From: an uncultured Acidobacteriaceae bacterium
Lineage (GTDB): Bacteria > Acidobacteriota > Terriglobia > Terriglobales > Acidobacteriaceae
Reading direction: 5' to 3'
DNA length: 64,000 nt
Assembly (NCBI GenBank): GCA_903904755.1
Contig: CAIVDV010000048.1
Span: forward strand, 1-64,000
Each line of letters begins with the position of its first letter. The first letter of the stretch is position 1. The notes below the pieces were generated by a model. The model had not been told where the DNA came from. It saw nothing but the letters and a program-made list of their open reading frames with translations, and searched no databases. The position numbers and the translations under genes were made by a program. Shown piece after piece: positions 19,742 through 29,140 of this stretch.

Positions 19742-19780
19742 CCCAACATCCGCCCGTTTCGGCAAGCCTTTGTGAAGGGT

Positions 19781-19900
19781 GCGGGCATTAGCCCCTGAGA
19801 CATCCCCAAACCCGTTCTTTGAAAAGTCTTGTGAAAGGGCACGACTTCAGTCGTGCCGCAGCCGCACAATACGAAGCGAAGGGCTTTAGCCCCTGCGGGA
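19781..19900 (+). repeat. TTYA-loop palindrome cluster
   Basis: Three palindromes: GGGC-ATTA-GCCC near 19783-19794, GGCACGAC-TTCA-GTCGTGCC at 19838-19857 and GGGC-TTTA-GCCC at 19881-19892. The last is followed by CTG, as in the copies at 29091 and 60421. Confidence 0.85.
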
Positions 19901-19940
19901 TGCTTCTGGAACTGCCCACCCATTACCACCGCCTCCCCCT

Positions 19941-19946
19941 TATACC
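19941..19946 (+). promoter_or_regulatory. -10-like hexamer 8 nt before the M24 start
   Basis: TATACC ends 8 nt before the ATG at 19955, and no ribosome-binding site is present. This suggests a leaderless transcript, as for several other genes here. Confidence 0.4.
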
Positions 19947-19954
19947 TCATCGAA

Positions 19955-21106
19955 ATGAGCCGCCCCATGACCACCCTGATCAATAAATCCCTCATCGTCA
20001 ATGGCCAAACCATCGTCTCCCAGCCCGACTGGAATGCCGAACTCGCCACCAAGCGCGCCCAGGTCATCGAGTGGCTCCAGCAGCGCGAACTCCACGGCCT
20101 CCTCCTCCGCCGCAATGAGAACATCGCCTGGATCACCGGCGGTTCGGTTGAACTCCGCGTTCTCACGCCCTGCGAAACCGGCGTGGCCGCCATCCTCATC
20201 ACCTCCACCGGCAAGGGCTACTACTTCACCACCAACAACGAAGCCCCCCGCCTGCACGACGAAGAGTTCGGCGCACTCGACCTTGAGCCCGTCATCTTCC
20301 CCTGGTACGAAGACGCCACCGACGATGCCGCCCGCGATCTCGCCGGCCCGCACATCGCTGCAGACACCGCAGTCCCCGGCGCAGCGCCAGCCCATCTCTT
20401 CCCCCTCCGCGCCAGCCTGCAACCCACTGAGATCGCCCGCTTCCGCTGGCTCGGCTCCCACACCGCCACCGCCACCGCCCAGGTCCTCAAGACCCTCAAG
20501 CCCGGCCTCACCGAATACGAGATGGAAGGCCGCATCGCCGACGCTCTTCTCAGCCAGGGCATCCTCCCCAGCGTCTACCTCATGGCCGCCGACGAGCGCA
20601 TCCTCAACTACAAGCACGCCGTCGCCCGTGGCAAGGCCATCGAAAAGTACGCCATGCTCAACCTTTGCGCGCGCAAGTGGGGCCTCACCGTCTCCATCAC
20701 CCGCTTCGCCCACGTCGGCCCCGTAACCGCTGACCTCCAGGCCAAATTCAACGCCTCGGCCGCCGTCAACGACGCTCTCCTCGACGCCTCCCGCGTCGGT
20801 GCAACCTCTGCCCACCTCTTCAAAACGGCGGCCAATGCCTACGCCGCCGCCGGCTTCCCAGGCGACGAGCAACTCCACCACCAGGGCGGCCCCACCGGCT
20901 ACGGCGAACGCGAGTGGGTCGCCACTCCCGAAGGCACGGACGTCATCGTCAACCGGCAGGCCCTCGCCTGGAACCCCTCCATCCGCGGCGGCAAAGTCGA
21001 AGACACCGCCATCCTCATCGACGGCGCAATCGAGATCCTCACCCCCACCCCGGACCTCCCGCAGCTCAACAGCAGATACCCCGCCGCCGGCGTCCTCGAA
21101 CTCTAG
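19955..21106 (+). CDS. M24/creatinase-fold protein lacking the metal ligands
   Basis: A 383-residue protein with an N-terminal creatinase-like domain (about 25-150) and an M24 pita-bread domain (about 155-380), as in prolidases. The two metal-binding aspartates, 11 residues apart in active members, are replaced by Asn236 and Ser247 in MLNLCARKWGLTVSITR. The first metal-binding Glu region is also changed (WNPSIRGG), while the last Glu (KVED) is kept. It is therefore probably not a metallopeptidase. It could be a creatinase-like hydrolase that needs no metal, or a binding protein. Start: ATG 19955; an ATG at 19967 is possible. Neither has a good ribosome site. Confidence 0.8.
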   Translation: MSRPMTTLINKSLIVNGQTIVSQPDWNAELATKRAQVIEWLQQRELHGLLLRRNENIAWITGGSVELRVLTPCETGVAAILITSTGKGYYFTTNNEAPRLHDEEFGALDLEPVIFPWYEDATDDAARDLAGPHIAADTAVPGAAPAHLFPLRASLQPTEIARFRWLGSHTATATAQVLKTLKPGLTEYEMEGRIADALLSQGILPSVYLMAADERILNYKHAVARGKAIEKYAMLNLCARKWGLTVSITRFAHVGPVTADLQAKFNASAAVNDALLDASRVGATSAHLFKTAANAYAAAGFPGDEQLHHQGGPTGYGEREWVATPEGTDVIVNRQALAWNPSIRGGKVEDTAILIDGAIEILTPTPDLPQLNSRYPAAGVLEL

Positions 21107-21131
21107 CCCACCCAAATCCTACCAAAACAAC

Positions 21132-21164
21132 AGCGGGGACCCTCACCGGTCCCCGCTCGCTTTT
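21132..21164 (+). terminator. Terminator of the M24-like gene
   Basis: AGCGGGGACC (21132-21141) pairs with GGTCCCCGCT (21148-21157), with TTTT 3 nt later. Confidence 0.85.
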
Positions 21165-21176
21165 CCGCCCTTACTT

Positions 21177-21225
21177 TGCCCTTGCCGTTGCCTTTCTTGT
21201 TGTCATTCCCGAAGGGAATCTGCTT
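21177..21225 (+). repeat. Isolated copy of the 49-bp unit
   Basis: It matches the array at 1-206 with few changes and keeps the ATTCCC-GAA-GGGAAT hairpin and the pyrimidine-rich half in the same orientation. Confidence 0.9.
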
Positions 21226-21238
21226 TACCCCCGCCCCC

Positions 21239-21266
21239 TGACCCCTGACCACTGACCACTGACCCC
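21239..21266 (+). repeat. Heptamer array at the ctaA 3' end
   Basis: Four 7-nt units: TGACCCC, TGACCAC, TGACCAC, TGACCCC. The array ends 4 nt before the stop codon complement of ctaA. Confidence 0.9.
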
Positions 21267-21270
21267 TTCC

Positions 21271-22221
21271 TCACTCCCTCGGCAACAGCGTCAACCGCGC
21301 CGTCAGCACCACCAGCGCACTCCACGTCACATCGGCCCCCAGCAGATGCGCCACCTGCATCCACACCGGCGCCAGCAGCCACACATCCAGCGCGCCCAGC
21401 ACATACTGCAGCGCCAGCAGAGCCACCACAAACCCCGAGAGCGCCCGGTTATCCCACGGCCCGCCCCTCCGCGCCGCCCGTATCAGCAGCCAAATCAGGA
21501 AAATACTCGCCACAATCGCCACCGTCGGGTGCGTCCACCGCCACCGCAGCAGCCACTCGCTGTCCCCTGAAAAATCCTGCTTTATCCCCTCCGCCAGCGA
21601 ACTCGGCGGAAACAGCGTATCCCCCAGCGCCGCCATTGACCCGGTAATCCCAACCACCATCACCGCCAGCATCCCCACCGTCGTGCCCACCGGCGCCGTC
21701 AGCCGCAGCTCCCGCCACTTGTACCCCGCCGTCCGCCCCAGCATGTGCGCCGTCATTGCAATCACCGCCACCAGCATCAGCGTATTGGCCAGGTGCAGCG
21801 CCAGGAACGGCGCACGCATCGGCGCATGGCTCTGCGCCGTATACCCCAGCTTCACCAGCAGCGCGCCCAGCGCCCCCTCGGTAATCGTAAAGAAGACTGA
21901 CGCTGCCGCAACCCACCGCGCCAGGTGCCCCTTCCCTGTCCCGCGGAAAGTCCAAACCAGCAGCACCAGAATCAGCACCCCATCCAGCCCGCTCGTAATC
22001 CGGTGCGCAAACTCAATCATCGTCTGCACGCTCGGTGCCGTCTGCATCACCGTGCCATTGCACAGCGGCCAGTGCTCACCGCACCCCGCTCCAGACCCGG
22101 TGGCTCGCACCACCGTCCCCCACAATATCGTGGCAATAAAATAACCCAGCACACCCCAGGAAAAGCGCTGCAGCGCTACCGAGGGCATCTTCTCTGAAAC
22201 TTCGTTTTCACTCGCGGACAT
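21271..22221 (-). CDS. ctaA: Heme A synthase, CtaA/Cox15 family
   Basis: A 316-residue inner-membrane enzyme oxidising heme O to heme A for aa3-type cytochrome oxidases. It has about eight hydrophobic segments. Two conserved extracytoplasmic cysteines form the CX6C pair in GAGCGEHWPLC (Cys47, Cys54). Heme-ligand histidines are visible in EFAHRITSG (His73), in RWRWTHPTVA and in VAHLLGADVTW. The start has GAGG 9-10 nt upstream. No oxidase or ctaB gene is adjacent. It implies aerobic respiration. A 7-nt repeat array touches its 3' end. Confidence 0.92.
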   Translation of the reverse strand: MSASENEVSEKMPSVALQRFSWGVLGYFIATILWGTVVRATGSGAGCGEHWPLCNGTVMQTAPSVQTMIEFAHRITSGLDGVLILVLLVWTFRGTGKGHLARWVAAASVFFTITEGALGALLVKLGYTAQSHAPMRAPFLALHLANTLMLVAVIAMTAHMLGRTAGYKWRELRLTAPVGTTVGMLAVMVVGITGSMAALGDTLFPPSSLAEGIKQDFSGDSEWLLRWRWTHPTVAIVASIFLIWLLIRAARRGGPWDNRALSGFVVALLALQYVLGALDVWLLAPVWMQVAHLLGADVTWSALVVLTARLTLLPRE

Positions 22222-22285
22222 TCAGGCAAACCTCAGTCGGAACCCCCTAGTTTAGAACACCCATGGGACCCTGCGCCTCGGCCTC

Positions 22286-23494
22286 CTATTTCCCGCTTCC
22301 ATCCAGCAACCGCCGCACATGGTTCACAATAATCAAATCCTCCGCCGGCGGAATCACCCGCACCGTCACCGGCGATCCCTCGGCTGAAATCACGGCCTCG
22401 CCCAGGCAGTTGTTCCGCTCCGCATCCACCTGAATCCCGAAGCACTCCAGACCCGCGCAAATCTCCGCCCGGCTCGCGCTGTCGTTCTCGCCAATCCCGC
22501 CGGTAAACACCAGCATGTCCAGCCCGCCCAGCACCGCAATATACGCGCCGATAAACTTCCGAATGGCATACACAAACTCATCCACCGCCAGCCGCGCCTT
22601 CGCATTGCCCGAGCCAATCGCCTCACGCAGCCCGCGCATGTCGTTGGTCAACTCGCTCACGCCCAGCAACCCGCTCTGCTTGCTCGCCGCCTTCTCCAGC
22701 AGGTCAGCCGCCTCATCGCCGCTCCTCCCGCTCGCCAGCAAATCCCGCAGGATAAATATCAGCACTCCGGGGTCAATATCACCCGTCCGCGTTCCGCTGA
22801 TAATCCCTCCGGTTGGCGTCAGCCCCATTGAGGTCTCCACCCCGCTCCCGTCCTTCACCGCGCTGATGCTCGCCCCATTGCCCAGGTGCGCCACAATCAG
22901 CCGCTTCGGCACATTCGGCTCCAGCGCATGCACAATCGACTCATACGAAATCCCGTGCGCGCCAAACCGCCGTACCCCCATCCCCGCATACTTCGGCGGA
23001 ATCGGCAGGTGCCGCGTCACCTCCGGCAAATTCCGGTGGAAGTAGCTGTCCAGGCACACAAAATTCGGCACCCCCGGAAACAGCTTCAGCGCCTGCCGCA
23101 TGATAAATACCGCAATCGGCGTATGCAGCGGCGCAAACGCCGTGTACCGCTCCATCTCGTCAATCAGCTCCGGCGTCAGAAACTGGTTCTCCGTCACCGT
23201 CGGCCCACCGCACACCATGCGGTGCCCAATCGCCGCCGGATGCGGGAATCCATCCCGGTTCAGCGCCTCGGCCACCAGCGCAAACGCCGTCGCCGCATTC
23301 GGCAGCTCCGGCGCTTCATTCACAATCTTCTCGCCGCTGGCATCCTTCACCCAGAAGCTTCCCAGGCCTGCCGCGCCAATCCCGTCCACGGCCCCCTCCA
23401 GCAGCTTCTCCGGCTCACCCGCTCCGGCTTCATAAATCGAAAACTTGATAGAGGACGAACCCGAATTCAGAACCAGTACAGGCAACTTTCCCAT
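22286..23494 (-). CDS. ackA: Acetate kinase
   Basis: Transfers phosphate from acetyl-phosphate to ADP, giving acetate and ATP. It is 402 residues long, the family norm. Visible are the N-terminal signature VLVLNSGSSSIKFSIYE, the acetate-site segment GHRMVCGGP, LDSYFHRNLP with the catalytic Asp, RRFGAHGIS with the conserved His, GTRTGDIDPG with the catalytic Arg, and the C-terminal PAEDLIIV with Glu. One oddity is Cys where the usual signature has His (VHGG to VCGG). GAGGG lies 9 nt before the ATG. It starts 80 bp after phosphoketolase on the same strand, the classic pairing. Confidence 0.95.
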   Translation of the reverse strand: MGKLPVLVLNSGSSSIKFSIYEAGAGEPEKLLEGAVDGIGAAGLGSFWVKDASGEKIVNEAPELPNAATAFALVAEALNRDGFPHPAAIGHRMVCGGPTVTENQFLTPELIDEMERYTAFAPLHTPIAVFIMRQALKLFPGVPNFVCLDSYFHRNLPEVTRHLPIPPKYAGMGVRRFGAHGISYESIVHALEPNVPKRLIVAHLGNGASISAVKDGSGVETSMGLTPTGGIISGTRTGDIDPGVLIFILRDLLASGRSGDEAADLLEKAASKQSGLLGVSELTNDMRGLREAIGSGNAKARLAVDEFVYAIRKFIGAYIAVLGGLDMLVFTGGIGENDSASRAEICAGLECFGIQVDAERNNCLGEAVISAEGSPVTVRVIPPAEDLIIVNHVRRLLDGSGK

Positions 23495-23574
23495 CGAAAA
23501 TATCCCTCGCTACCTTTCACCATCTCGTCTGTGGGTGCCGCATCGCATCAGCCATGCGGCTACCCGGTTATTGT

Positions 23575-25995
23575 CTAAACCAACTCCCACTTCCAGTTGC
23601 GAATCTCCGGCAAATCTTCGCCATGCTCGGCCACATACAGCCGGTGCCGCTGGATCTGCTCGCTGTACCGCTGCATCGCCTGCTCTGCCTGCGCCTTCAG
23701 CCTCGGCACACGCCTGATCGCATCCAGCGTCAACTGGTACCGGTCCAGGTTGTTCAGCACACACATGTCAAACGGCGTCGTCGTCGTGCCTTCTTCCTTA
23801 TACCCGCGCACGTGAATGTTGTCATGATTGTGCCGCCGGTACGTCAGCCGGTGGATGCACCACGGATACCCATGGAAAGCAAAAATCACTGGCTTGTCCT
23901 TCGTAAACAGTTGGTCAAACTCCTCATCCGGCAACCCATGCGGATGCTCCGAGTTCGGCTGCAGCGTCATCAGGTCCACCACATTCACCACCCGAATCCT
24001 GATCTCCGGCACCGCCTCACGCAGCAGCATCACCGCCGCCAGGGTCTCCAGCGTCGGCACATCGCCACAGCAGGCCATCACCACATCCGGCTCACCGCCC
24101 ATGTCGTTCGACGCCCACTCCCATTTCCCGGCTCCAATCGCACAATGCTGCACCGCTTCATCAATCGACAGCCACTGCGGTGCCGGCTGCTTCCCGGCCA
24201 CAATCAGGTTGATGTAATTCCGGCTCCGCAAACAGTGGTCGCCCACACTCAGCAGCGTATTCGCGTCCGGCGGAAGATAAATCCGAATCACATCCGCCTT
24301 CTTGTTGATCAGGTGGTCAATAAACCCCGGGTCCTGATGCGAAAAACCATTATGGTCCTGCCGCCAAACATGCGACGTCAGCAGATAGTTCAGGCTCGCA
24401 ATCGGCTTGCGCCACGGAATCGTCCGCGTCACCTTCAGCCACTTCGCGTGCTGGTTCACCATCGAGTCCACAATATGGATAAACGCCTCATAGCAGCTGA
24501 AAAATCCATGCCGCCCCGTCAGCAGATACCCTTCCAGCCACCCCTGGCACAGGTGCTCGCTCAGCACCTCCATCACCCGGCCCGTCTGCGACAAGTTTTC
24601 GTCCACCGCCAGCACTTCACTCATCCACGTCTTGCCGGTCCCGGTAATCACATCCCCAATGCGGTTCGACGCTGTCTCGTCCGGCCCCACCACGCGGAAG
24701 TTCTTCTCCCCCATGTTGGCCTGCATCACCGCATGCAGCAGATGCCCCAGCACACGTGTCGACTCCACATCCTGCTGGCCGCGGTTTTCCACGCCCACTT
24801 CTACTGCAAAGTTCCGGAAGTTCGGCACCACCAGCGGCTTCAGCAACAGCCCGCCATTGGCATGCGGATTCATCCCCATCCGCCGCCTCCCCTTCGGCGC
24901 CAGCTCCGCCAGCTCCTCGCGGAAGCGCCCCTTCTCGTCAAACAACTCATCCGGCCGATAGCTCCGCATCCACTCATCCAGCAGCTTCAGATGCTCCGGC
25001 TTCTCGAAAATCTCGCTGAACGGCACCTGGTGCGCGCGCCACGTCCCCTCCACCGGCTTGCCGTCCACCACCTTCGGCCCGGTCCAGCCCTTGGGAGTCT
25101 TCAGAATCAGCATCGGCCACCGCGGCCGCTCCGTATTGCCATTCACCCTCGCCGCATGTTGTATCGCCGCAATCCGGTCCAGCATCGTGTCCAGCACCGC
25201 CGCCATCCCCTGGTGCATCGCCTCCGGCTCGTGGCCCTCCAGCGTAAACGGCTCATATCCATACCCCCGCATCAGCTCTTCCAGCTCCTCATGCGGAATC
25301 CGGGCCAGAATCGTCGGGTTCGCAATCTTCCACCCATTCAAATGCAGAATCGGCAGCACCGCCCCGTCCGTCGCCGGGTTCAGAAACTTGTTCGAGTGCC
25401 AGCTTGTCGCCAGCGATCCCGTCTCTGCCTCGCCGTCGCCCACCACGCAGGCCACAACCAAATCCGGATTATCAAGCGCAGCCCCATAGGCATGCACCAG
25501 CGAGTACCCCAGCTCCCCGCCCTCGTGGATCGACCCAGGCGTCTCCGGCGCTACGTGGCTCGGAATCCCCAGCGGCCAGCTGAACTGCCGAAACAGCCGC
25601 TTGATGCCATCCGCGTTCTGCTCCACCGCCGAATACAGCTCCGTATACGACCCATCAAGATACGTATTCGCCACCAGACCCGGCCCGCCATGGCCTGGCC
25701 CAATGATGTACATCATGTTCAGGTCACGCGCTTTGATCGCACGGTTCAAATGGACATACAGGAAGTTCAGCCCTGGCGTCGTGCCCCAGTGCCCAAGCAG
25801 GCGCGGCTTCACATCATCCAGCGTCAGCGGCCTGGTCAGCAGCGGGTTGTCTTTCAGGTAAATTTGGCCAACCGAGAGATAATTCGCCGCGCGCCAGTAG
25901 GCATCCATGCGCTCCAATGTCTCAGTATCCAGCGGGCCTGCTGTCCTGGTATTGCTGACAGCGGGAAGAGCAGGGGGAAGTACAGCATCTGTCAT
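23575..25995 (-). CDS. xfp: Xylulose-5-phosphate/fructose-6-phosphate phosphoketolase
   Basis: A thiamine-diphosphate enzyme that cleaves xylulose-5-phosphate (and often fructose-6-phosphate) with phosphate into acetyl-phosphate and glyceraldehyde-3-phosphate (or erythrose-4-phosphate). It has 806 residues, the normal length. Landmarks are [19 protein letters not shown] near residues 138-156, the TPP site [17 protein letters not shown], and [16 protein letters not shown] and the pyrimidine-domain segment in the second half. GAGG lies 8 nt before the ATG. It is followed by ackA, so carbon can go from pentose to acetate plus ATP. A bidirectional role with XylB (3454) and the phosphate acyltransferase (5211) is inferred. 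Confidence 0.95.
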   Translation of the reverse strand: MTDAVLPPALPAVSNTRTAGPLDTETLERMDAYWRAANYLSVGQIYLKDNPLLTRPLTLDDVKPRLLGHWGTTPGLNFLYVHLNRAIKARDLNMMYIIGPGHGGPGLVANTYLDGSYTELYSAVEQNADGIKRLFRQFSWPLGIPSHVAPETPGSIHEGGELGYSLVHAYGAALDNPDLVVACVVGDGEAETGSLATSWHSNKFLNPATDGAVLPILHLNGWKIANPTILARIPHEELEELMRGYGYEPFTLEGHEPEAMHQGMAAVLDTMLDRIAAIQHAARVNGNTERPRWPMLILKTPKGWTGPKVVDGKPVEGTWRAHQVPFSEIFEKPEHLKLLDEWMRSYRPDELFDEKGRFREELAELAPKGRRRMGMNPHANGGLLLKPLVVPNFRNFAVEVGVENRGQQDVESTRVLGHLLHAVMQANMGEKNFRVVGPDETASNRIGDVITGTGKTWMSEVLAVDENLSQTGRVMEVLSEHLCQGWLEGYLLTGRHGFFSCYEAFIHIVDSMVNQHAKWLKVTRTIPWRKPIASLNYLLTSHVWRQDHNGFSHQDPGFIDHLINKKADVIRIYLPPDANTLLSVGDHCLRSRNYINLIVAGKQPAPQWLSIDEAVQHCAIGAGKWEWASNDMGGEPDVVMACCGDVPTLETLAAVMLLREAVPEIRIRVVNVVDLMTLQPNSEHPHGLPDEEFDQLFTKDKPVIFAFHGYPWCIHRLTYRRHNHDNIHVRGYKEEGTTTTPFDMCVLNNLDRYQLTLDAIRRVPRLKAQAEQAMQRYSEQIQRHRLYVAEHGEDLPEIRNWKWELV

Positions 25996-26070
25996 CCGGC
26001 ACCTCGAGGGGCAATTTCCTAACCCAACCCGATGCTAGCACTCACCGTCAACTGCGCTGTGTGATTCGGC

Positions 26071-26904
26071 TCACCTGCCCGAGCCGCCAAACCGCCGCTT
26101 TTCCCATATCTTGGAATCCACAAGGAACCGGAACCAGAACGTCTGCAATACCCAAAAGATAAATCCCTCAGTCCCGTCCAGGAATCCCAGCTTGAACACA
26201 AACCGGTACACAAACAGTACAAACGGCCGCACAAACAGCGGCAGCTTGTTATACCGCTCCCGCTGCGCCCGCTTCTTCTGGATCGCATTCCCCCGCGAAT
26301 CAGCCTGCACCCGGCCCTCAACCTCACCCGCGCCCAACTCTTCCACTTCCCCGTCCGACCAGCGATTGTGCCGCGCCGTCCACTCGCTCAGGCTCATCGC
26401 AATGTCGTCAATCATCACCCCCGGCAACTGCCCCGTCGTCCCGCTCAACTGCCGGAAGTGCTGGTCATACTTCCTGTCCTCGCACCGCCCGCACCCCGTC
26501 CGAAACAGCCGCAGATGCCACGTCGGGCTCATGCCCCCATGGCGCAGAACCCGTCCCAGAAACTTCACATACCGTGGCACCAGGTACGCCGACTCCGCCG
26601 GCTCGTCCGGCAGAGCCTGAATCGCCGCCACCAGCTCATCATCCATCACCTCATCGGCATCCAGATGCAGTTGCCAGCCCCTGGTAATCGGCAGGTTGTC
26701 AATCGCCCAGTTCCGCTGCGCTCCGTAGTTCTCAAATCCATGCGAAACCACCACCGCTCCCTTGCTTTCCGCCAGAGCAATCGTTCCGTCTTTGCTGAAG
26801 GAGTCAACGACAAATATCTCCTCCGAAACAAGCCGCGCCCGGTCAAGGGTCGCTCCAAGAGTATCTTCTGAGTTGAACGAGAGCAGAATGACGGCAGGGC
26901 GCAT
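26071..26904 (-). CDS. Family 2 glycosyltransferase, WaaE/KdtX-like
   Basis: A 277-residue GT-A enzyme probably adding a sugar to lipopolysaccharide core or another envelope glycan on the cytoplasmic membrane face. It opens with the nucleotide-binding strand VILLSFNSEDTLGATLDRA, followed by EIFVVDSFSKDGT and the metal-binding LHLDADEVMDDEL near residues 79-91. The C-terminal segment (about 220-260) is hydrophobic and basic, typical of WaaE relatives that sit on the membrane. The acceptor is unknown. The start is at 26904; the ribosome site GAAGG is almost adjacent, so initiation may be weak. It is 35 bp after the acyltransferase-3 gene on the same strand. Confidence 0.82.
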   Translation of the reverse strand: MRPAVILLSFNSEDTLGATLDRARLVSEEIFVVDSFSKDGTIALAESKGAVVVSHGFENYGAQRNWAIDNLPITRGWQLHLDADEVMDDELVAAIQALPDEPAESAYLVPRYVKFLGRVLRHGGMSPTWHLRLFRTGCGRCEDRKYDQHFRQLSGTTGQLPGVMIDDIAMSLSEWTARHNRWSDGEVEELGAGEVEGRVQADSRGNAIQKKRAQRERYNKLPLFVRPFVLFVYRFVFKLGFLDGTEGFIFWVLQTFWFRFLVDSKIWEKRRFGGSGR

Positions 26905-26939
26905 ACCTTCATGGTATCGGAGTGTTCACTTGCCGTTTC

Positions 26940-28052
26940 TTAAAAATGCTTTTTCAGGCGCAGAATGCGGGATTCAAACCCGTACCACAACGCCGTCGCA
27001 GCCAAGGTAGCCGCCACCAGCCGCAATCCCAAGATCGTCAAATGCCCCGGCACCCCCATGTGGTCCAGCCGCGCATCAAACGACCCCCAGTACACAAACA
27101 CCAGGATGTGCATCATGTACAGCCCATAGCTGATCTTCCCGTAATACGGCAGCGGCCCCTTTCGCAGAACCCACGATACTGGATTCTTCGCCCCCGTCCC
27201 TGCAATTGCAGCCGTCACCACGCCCGCAAACATCAGCGCCAGCGCCGAATCCAGATACGCCGTCCCCCCCGCCCACGTCGCCGCCAGCGCCCATCCGCTC
27301 ACCGCAGCCGCCAGCCCCAGCCCCAGCCACACCCGCCGGCTCAGCTTCAGGTGATACAACCCCAGCGCCAGCAAACTCCCCAGCGCAATCCCGTCCAGGT
27401 GCCCCAGCGTGTGCGTCGCCGTAATCCAGTGTGGATGCAAACGTCGCGTCAGCGGCGAACACACCAGCATCGCCACCAGCGTCAACGGCAGCAGCCCATG
27501 CAGCGCCCGGCTCAGCCACCGCCCCCGCGTCACCACGCCACTGGCCCACACCACAGGCGCCCACACAAAGTAATATTGCTCTTCAATCGCCAGCGACCAC
27601 GTCGGCCCCAGCGTCCCCGGCAGCACCGTATGCCGCAGATTCTGCAGCAGCAGCGCGTACGCCACCAGCGTCTGCCAGCGCGTCTGGTGCGCCCACGTGT
27701 CTCCCAGAAACCAGTCCGGCACCGCATAGCAAATCCCCAGCAGCAGCACGTACACCGGCCAAATCCGCAGCGCCCGCCGCGCATAAAAATTCCTGAAATA
27801 GTGCGGCTTCCCCCGTGCCTCCACCAAAATCGAGGTAATCAGAAACCCCGACAGTACAAAGAAGAGATTGACACCCGCCCAGCCCCACAGCGACGCGTAA
27901 TGCAGCCACGTCCCTTCCAGCAGCGCATGGCAGTGGTACACCACCACCATCAGCACCGCTATCCCGCGCAGCCCTTGCAGCTCCGGAATATAGCTCGGCA
28001 TCCACTCCGGCCTCACCGCCGGCAGCGCACTCCGCTGGTCCCTCTCGCTCAT
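26940..28052 (-). CDS. Membrane acyltransferase 3 (OafA/YrhL-like)
   Basis: A 370-residue inner-membrane protein with about ten hydrophobic segments. It has the acyltransferase-3 start PELQGLRGIAVLMVVVYH, where Arg and the final His are the functional residues, and then FFVLSGFLITSIL and RNFYARRALRIWPVY. Such proteins move acetyl or other acyl groups onto sugars exported to the envelope. It lies between a glycosyltransferase and a TIM-barrel gene on the same strand with 15-35 bp gaps, so a surface-glycan modification job is likely but not proven. Confidence 0.88.
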   Translation of the reverse strand: MSERDQRSALPAVRPEWMPSYIPELQGLRGIAVLMVVVYHCHALLEGTWLHYASLWGWAGVNLFFVLSGFLITSILVEARGKPHYFRNFYARRALRIWPVYVLLLGICYAVPDWFLGDTWAHQTRWQTLVAYALLLQNLRHTVLPGTLGPTWSLAIEEQYYFVWAPVVWASGVVTRGRWLSRALHGLLPLTLVAMLVCSPLTRRLHPHWITATHTLGHLDGIALGSLLALGLYHLKLSRRVWLGLGLAAAVSGWALAATWAGGTAYLDSALALMFAGVVTAAIAGTGAKNPVSWVLRKGPLPYYGKISYGLYMMHILVFVYWGSFDARLDHMGVPGHLTILGLRLVAATLAATALWYGFESRILRLKKHF

Positions 28053-28067
28053 CCCCGCCGGCCGCCT

Positions 28068-28931
28068 CTACACATCGCACAGCTCCACAGCCTTCCGCAG
28101 ACTCGTCTTCGCATCCCCCACCGGCAAAAACTCGTGCGCCACATATCCCTGGTAGCCGCTCTCGGCAATCGCCCGCATCACCGTCGCCCACTGCACTTCC
28201 TGCGTCTCGTCCAGCTCGTGCCGCCCCGGCACCCCGCCCGTATGGAAGTGCCCAATCCAACGCACGTTTTCCTTGATCGTCCGCACCAGGTCTCCCTCCA
28301 TAATCTGCATGTGGTAGATGTCATACAGCAGCCGAACCCGTGGCGAATCCACCGCCTCCATCAGCCGCACGCCCCACGCCGTGTGGTCGGCCATGTAGTC
28401 GTGATGGTCCACCTTGCTGTTCAGCAACTCCAGGCAGATCGTCACCCCGTTGTCCTCGGCAATCTTCTTCACCCGGTTCAGCCCAATCACGCAGTTCCGC
28501 AGGCCTTCCTCATCTGCCATCCCTTTGCGATTCCCGCTGAATGTGATCACACTGGTCACGCCCGCCTTCGCCGCCAGCGGAATATTCTTCCGGAACGCCG
28601 CCTCAATCGCCGCGTGATTCTCCGTCCGGTTCATCGCCTCGGCAATCTCCCCGCCCCCGGCATAGCCCATCGCGCACACCAGCCCATACCGCCGCGGAAT
28701 CTCCCACTCCTCAGGCTGAAGCAAATCCACCGCTTTCAACCCAATCTGCGCGCCAAACTCCGACAACTCTTCTACCGACATCTTCGGGTAGCACCACCGG
28801 CAAACAGACTGGTGAATCCGCCCCTTGCGCACCACCGCCTCCGCCCGCAAAAATCCCGGCAGCAAACCCGCCGCACCCGTTACCACTCCAGCCGCAATCA
28901 GCCGCCGCCGGTTCTCATCAAATCGCCGCAT
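28068..28931 (-). CDS. Tat-exported TIM-barrel protein, hydroxypyruvate isomerase family
   Basis: A 287-residue protein. The N-terminus NRRRLIAAGVVTGAAGLLPG looks like a twin-arginine signal, with cleavage near LRAEA. The rest is an AP-endonuclease-2-like TIM barrel of the hydroxypyruvate isomerase type, with ICLELLNSKVDHHDYM, LLYDIYHMQIMEGDL and GHFHTGGVPGRHELDETQE carrying the metal-binding Glu, Asp and His residues. The sugar substrate is unknown, and export makes a classical role in glyoxylate metabolism unlikely. ATG 28931 is chosen because GGAGGA lies 9 nt upstream. GTG codons at 28940 and 28937 are too close to that site. Confidence 0.83.
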   Translation of the reverse strand: MRRFDENRRRLIAAGVVTGAAGLLPGFLRAEAVVRKGRIHQSVCRWCYPKMSVEELSEFGAQIGLKAVDLLQPEEWEIPRRYGLVCAMGYAGGGEIAEAMNRTENHAAIEAAFRKNIPLAAKAGVTSVITFSGNRKGMADEEGLRNCVIGLNRVKKIAEDNGVTICLELLNSKVDHHDYMADHTAWGVRLMEAVDSPRVRLLYDIYHMQIMEGDLVRTIKENVRWIGHFHTGGVPGRHELDETQEVQWATVMRAIAESGYQGYVAHEFLPVGDAKTSLRKAVELCDV

Positions 28932-29042
28932 ATCCACCACTCCTCCACACCACCCACGGAATCAATCAACCAACAGGCTCTGGCGAAGGGTTCAGCCTTG
29001 AACTCGACTGCAATCCCTTCCGGGCGGTAGGTCAGTGCGGGT

Positions 29043-29109
29043 CGGTAGGCCGGGGTTTTAACCCCGGCATAAAGCCGATCAAAGCGACTCGGGGCTTTAG
29101 CCCCTGAGG
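29043..29109 (+). repeat. Two-hairpin repeat with 5' GTAG
   Basis: GCCGGGGT-TTTA-ACCCCGGC at 29049-29068, directly preceded by GGTAG, and GGGGC-TTTA-GCCCC at 29091-29104. A near copy with the same order and spacing style is at 60374-60440. It fills most of the 209-bp gap between the TIM-barrel gene and proC. Confidence 0.9.
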
Positions 29110-29140
29110 TTGGCTCTTCTCCAAACCTCACCTGGCCCAC

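Noticed and set aside
23554-26022. 822-residue + strand open frame across phosphoketolase
   Set aside because: Arg/His/Pro-rich translation typical of a complement-strand shadow. The - strand gene is unambiguous.
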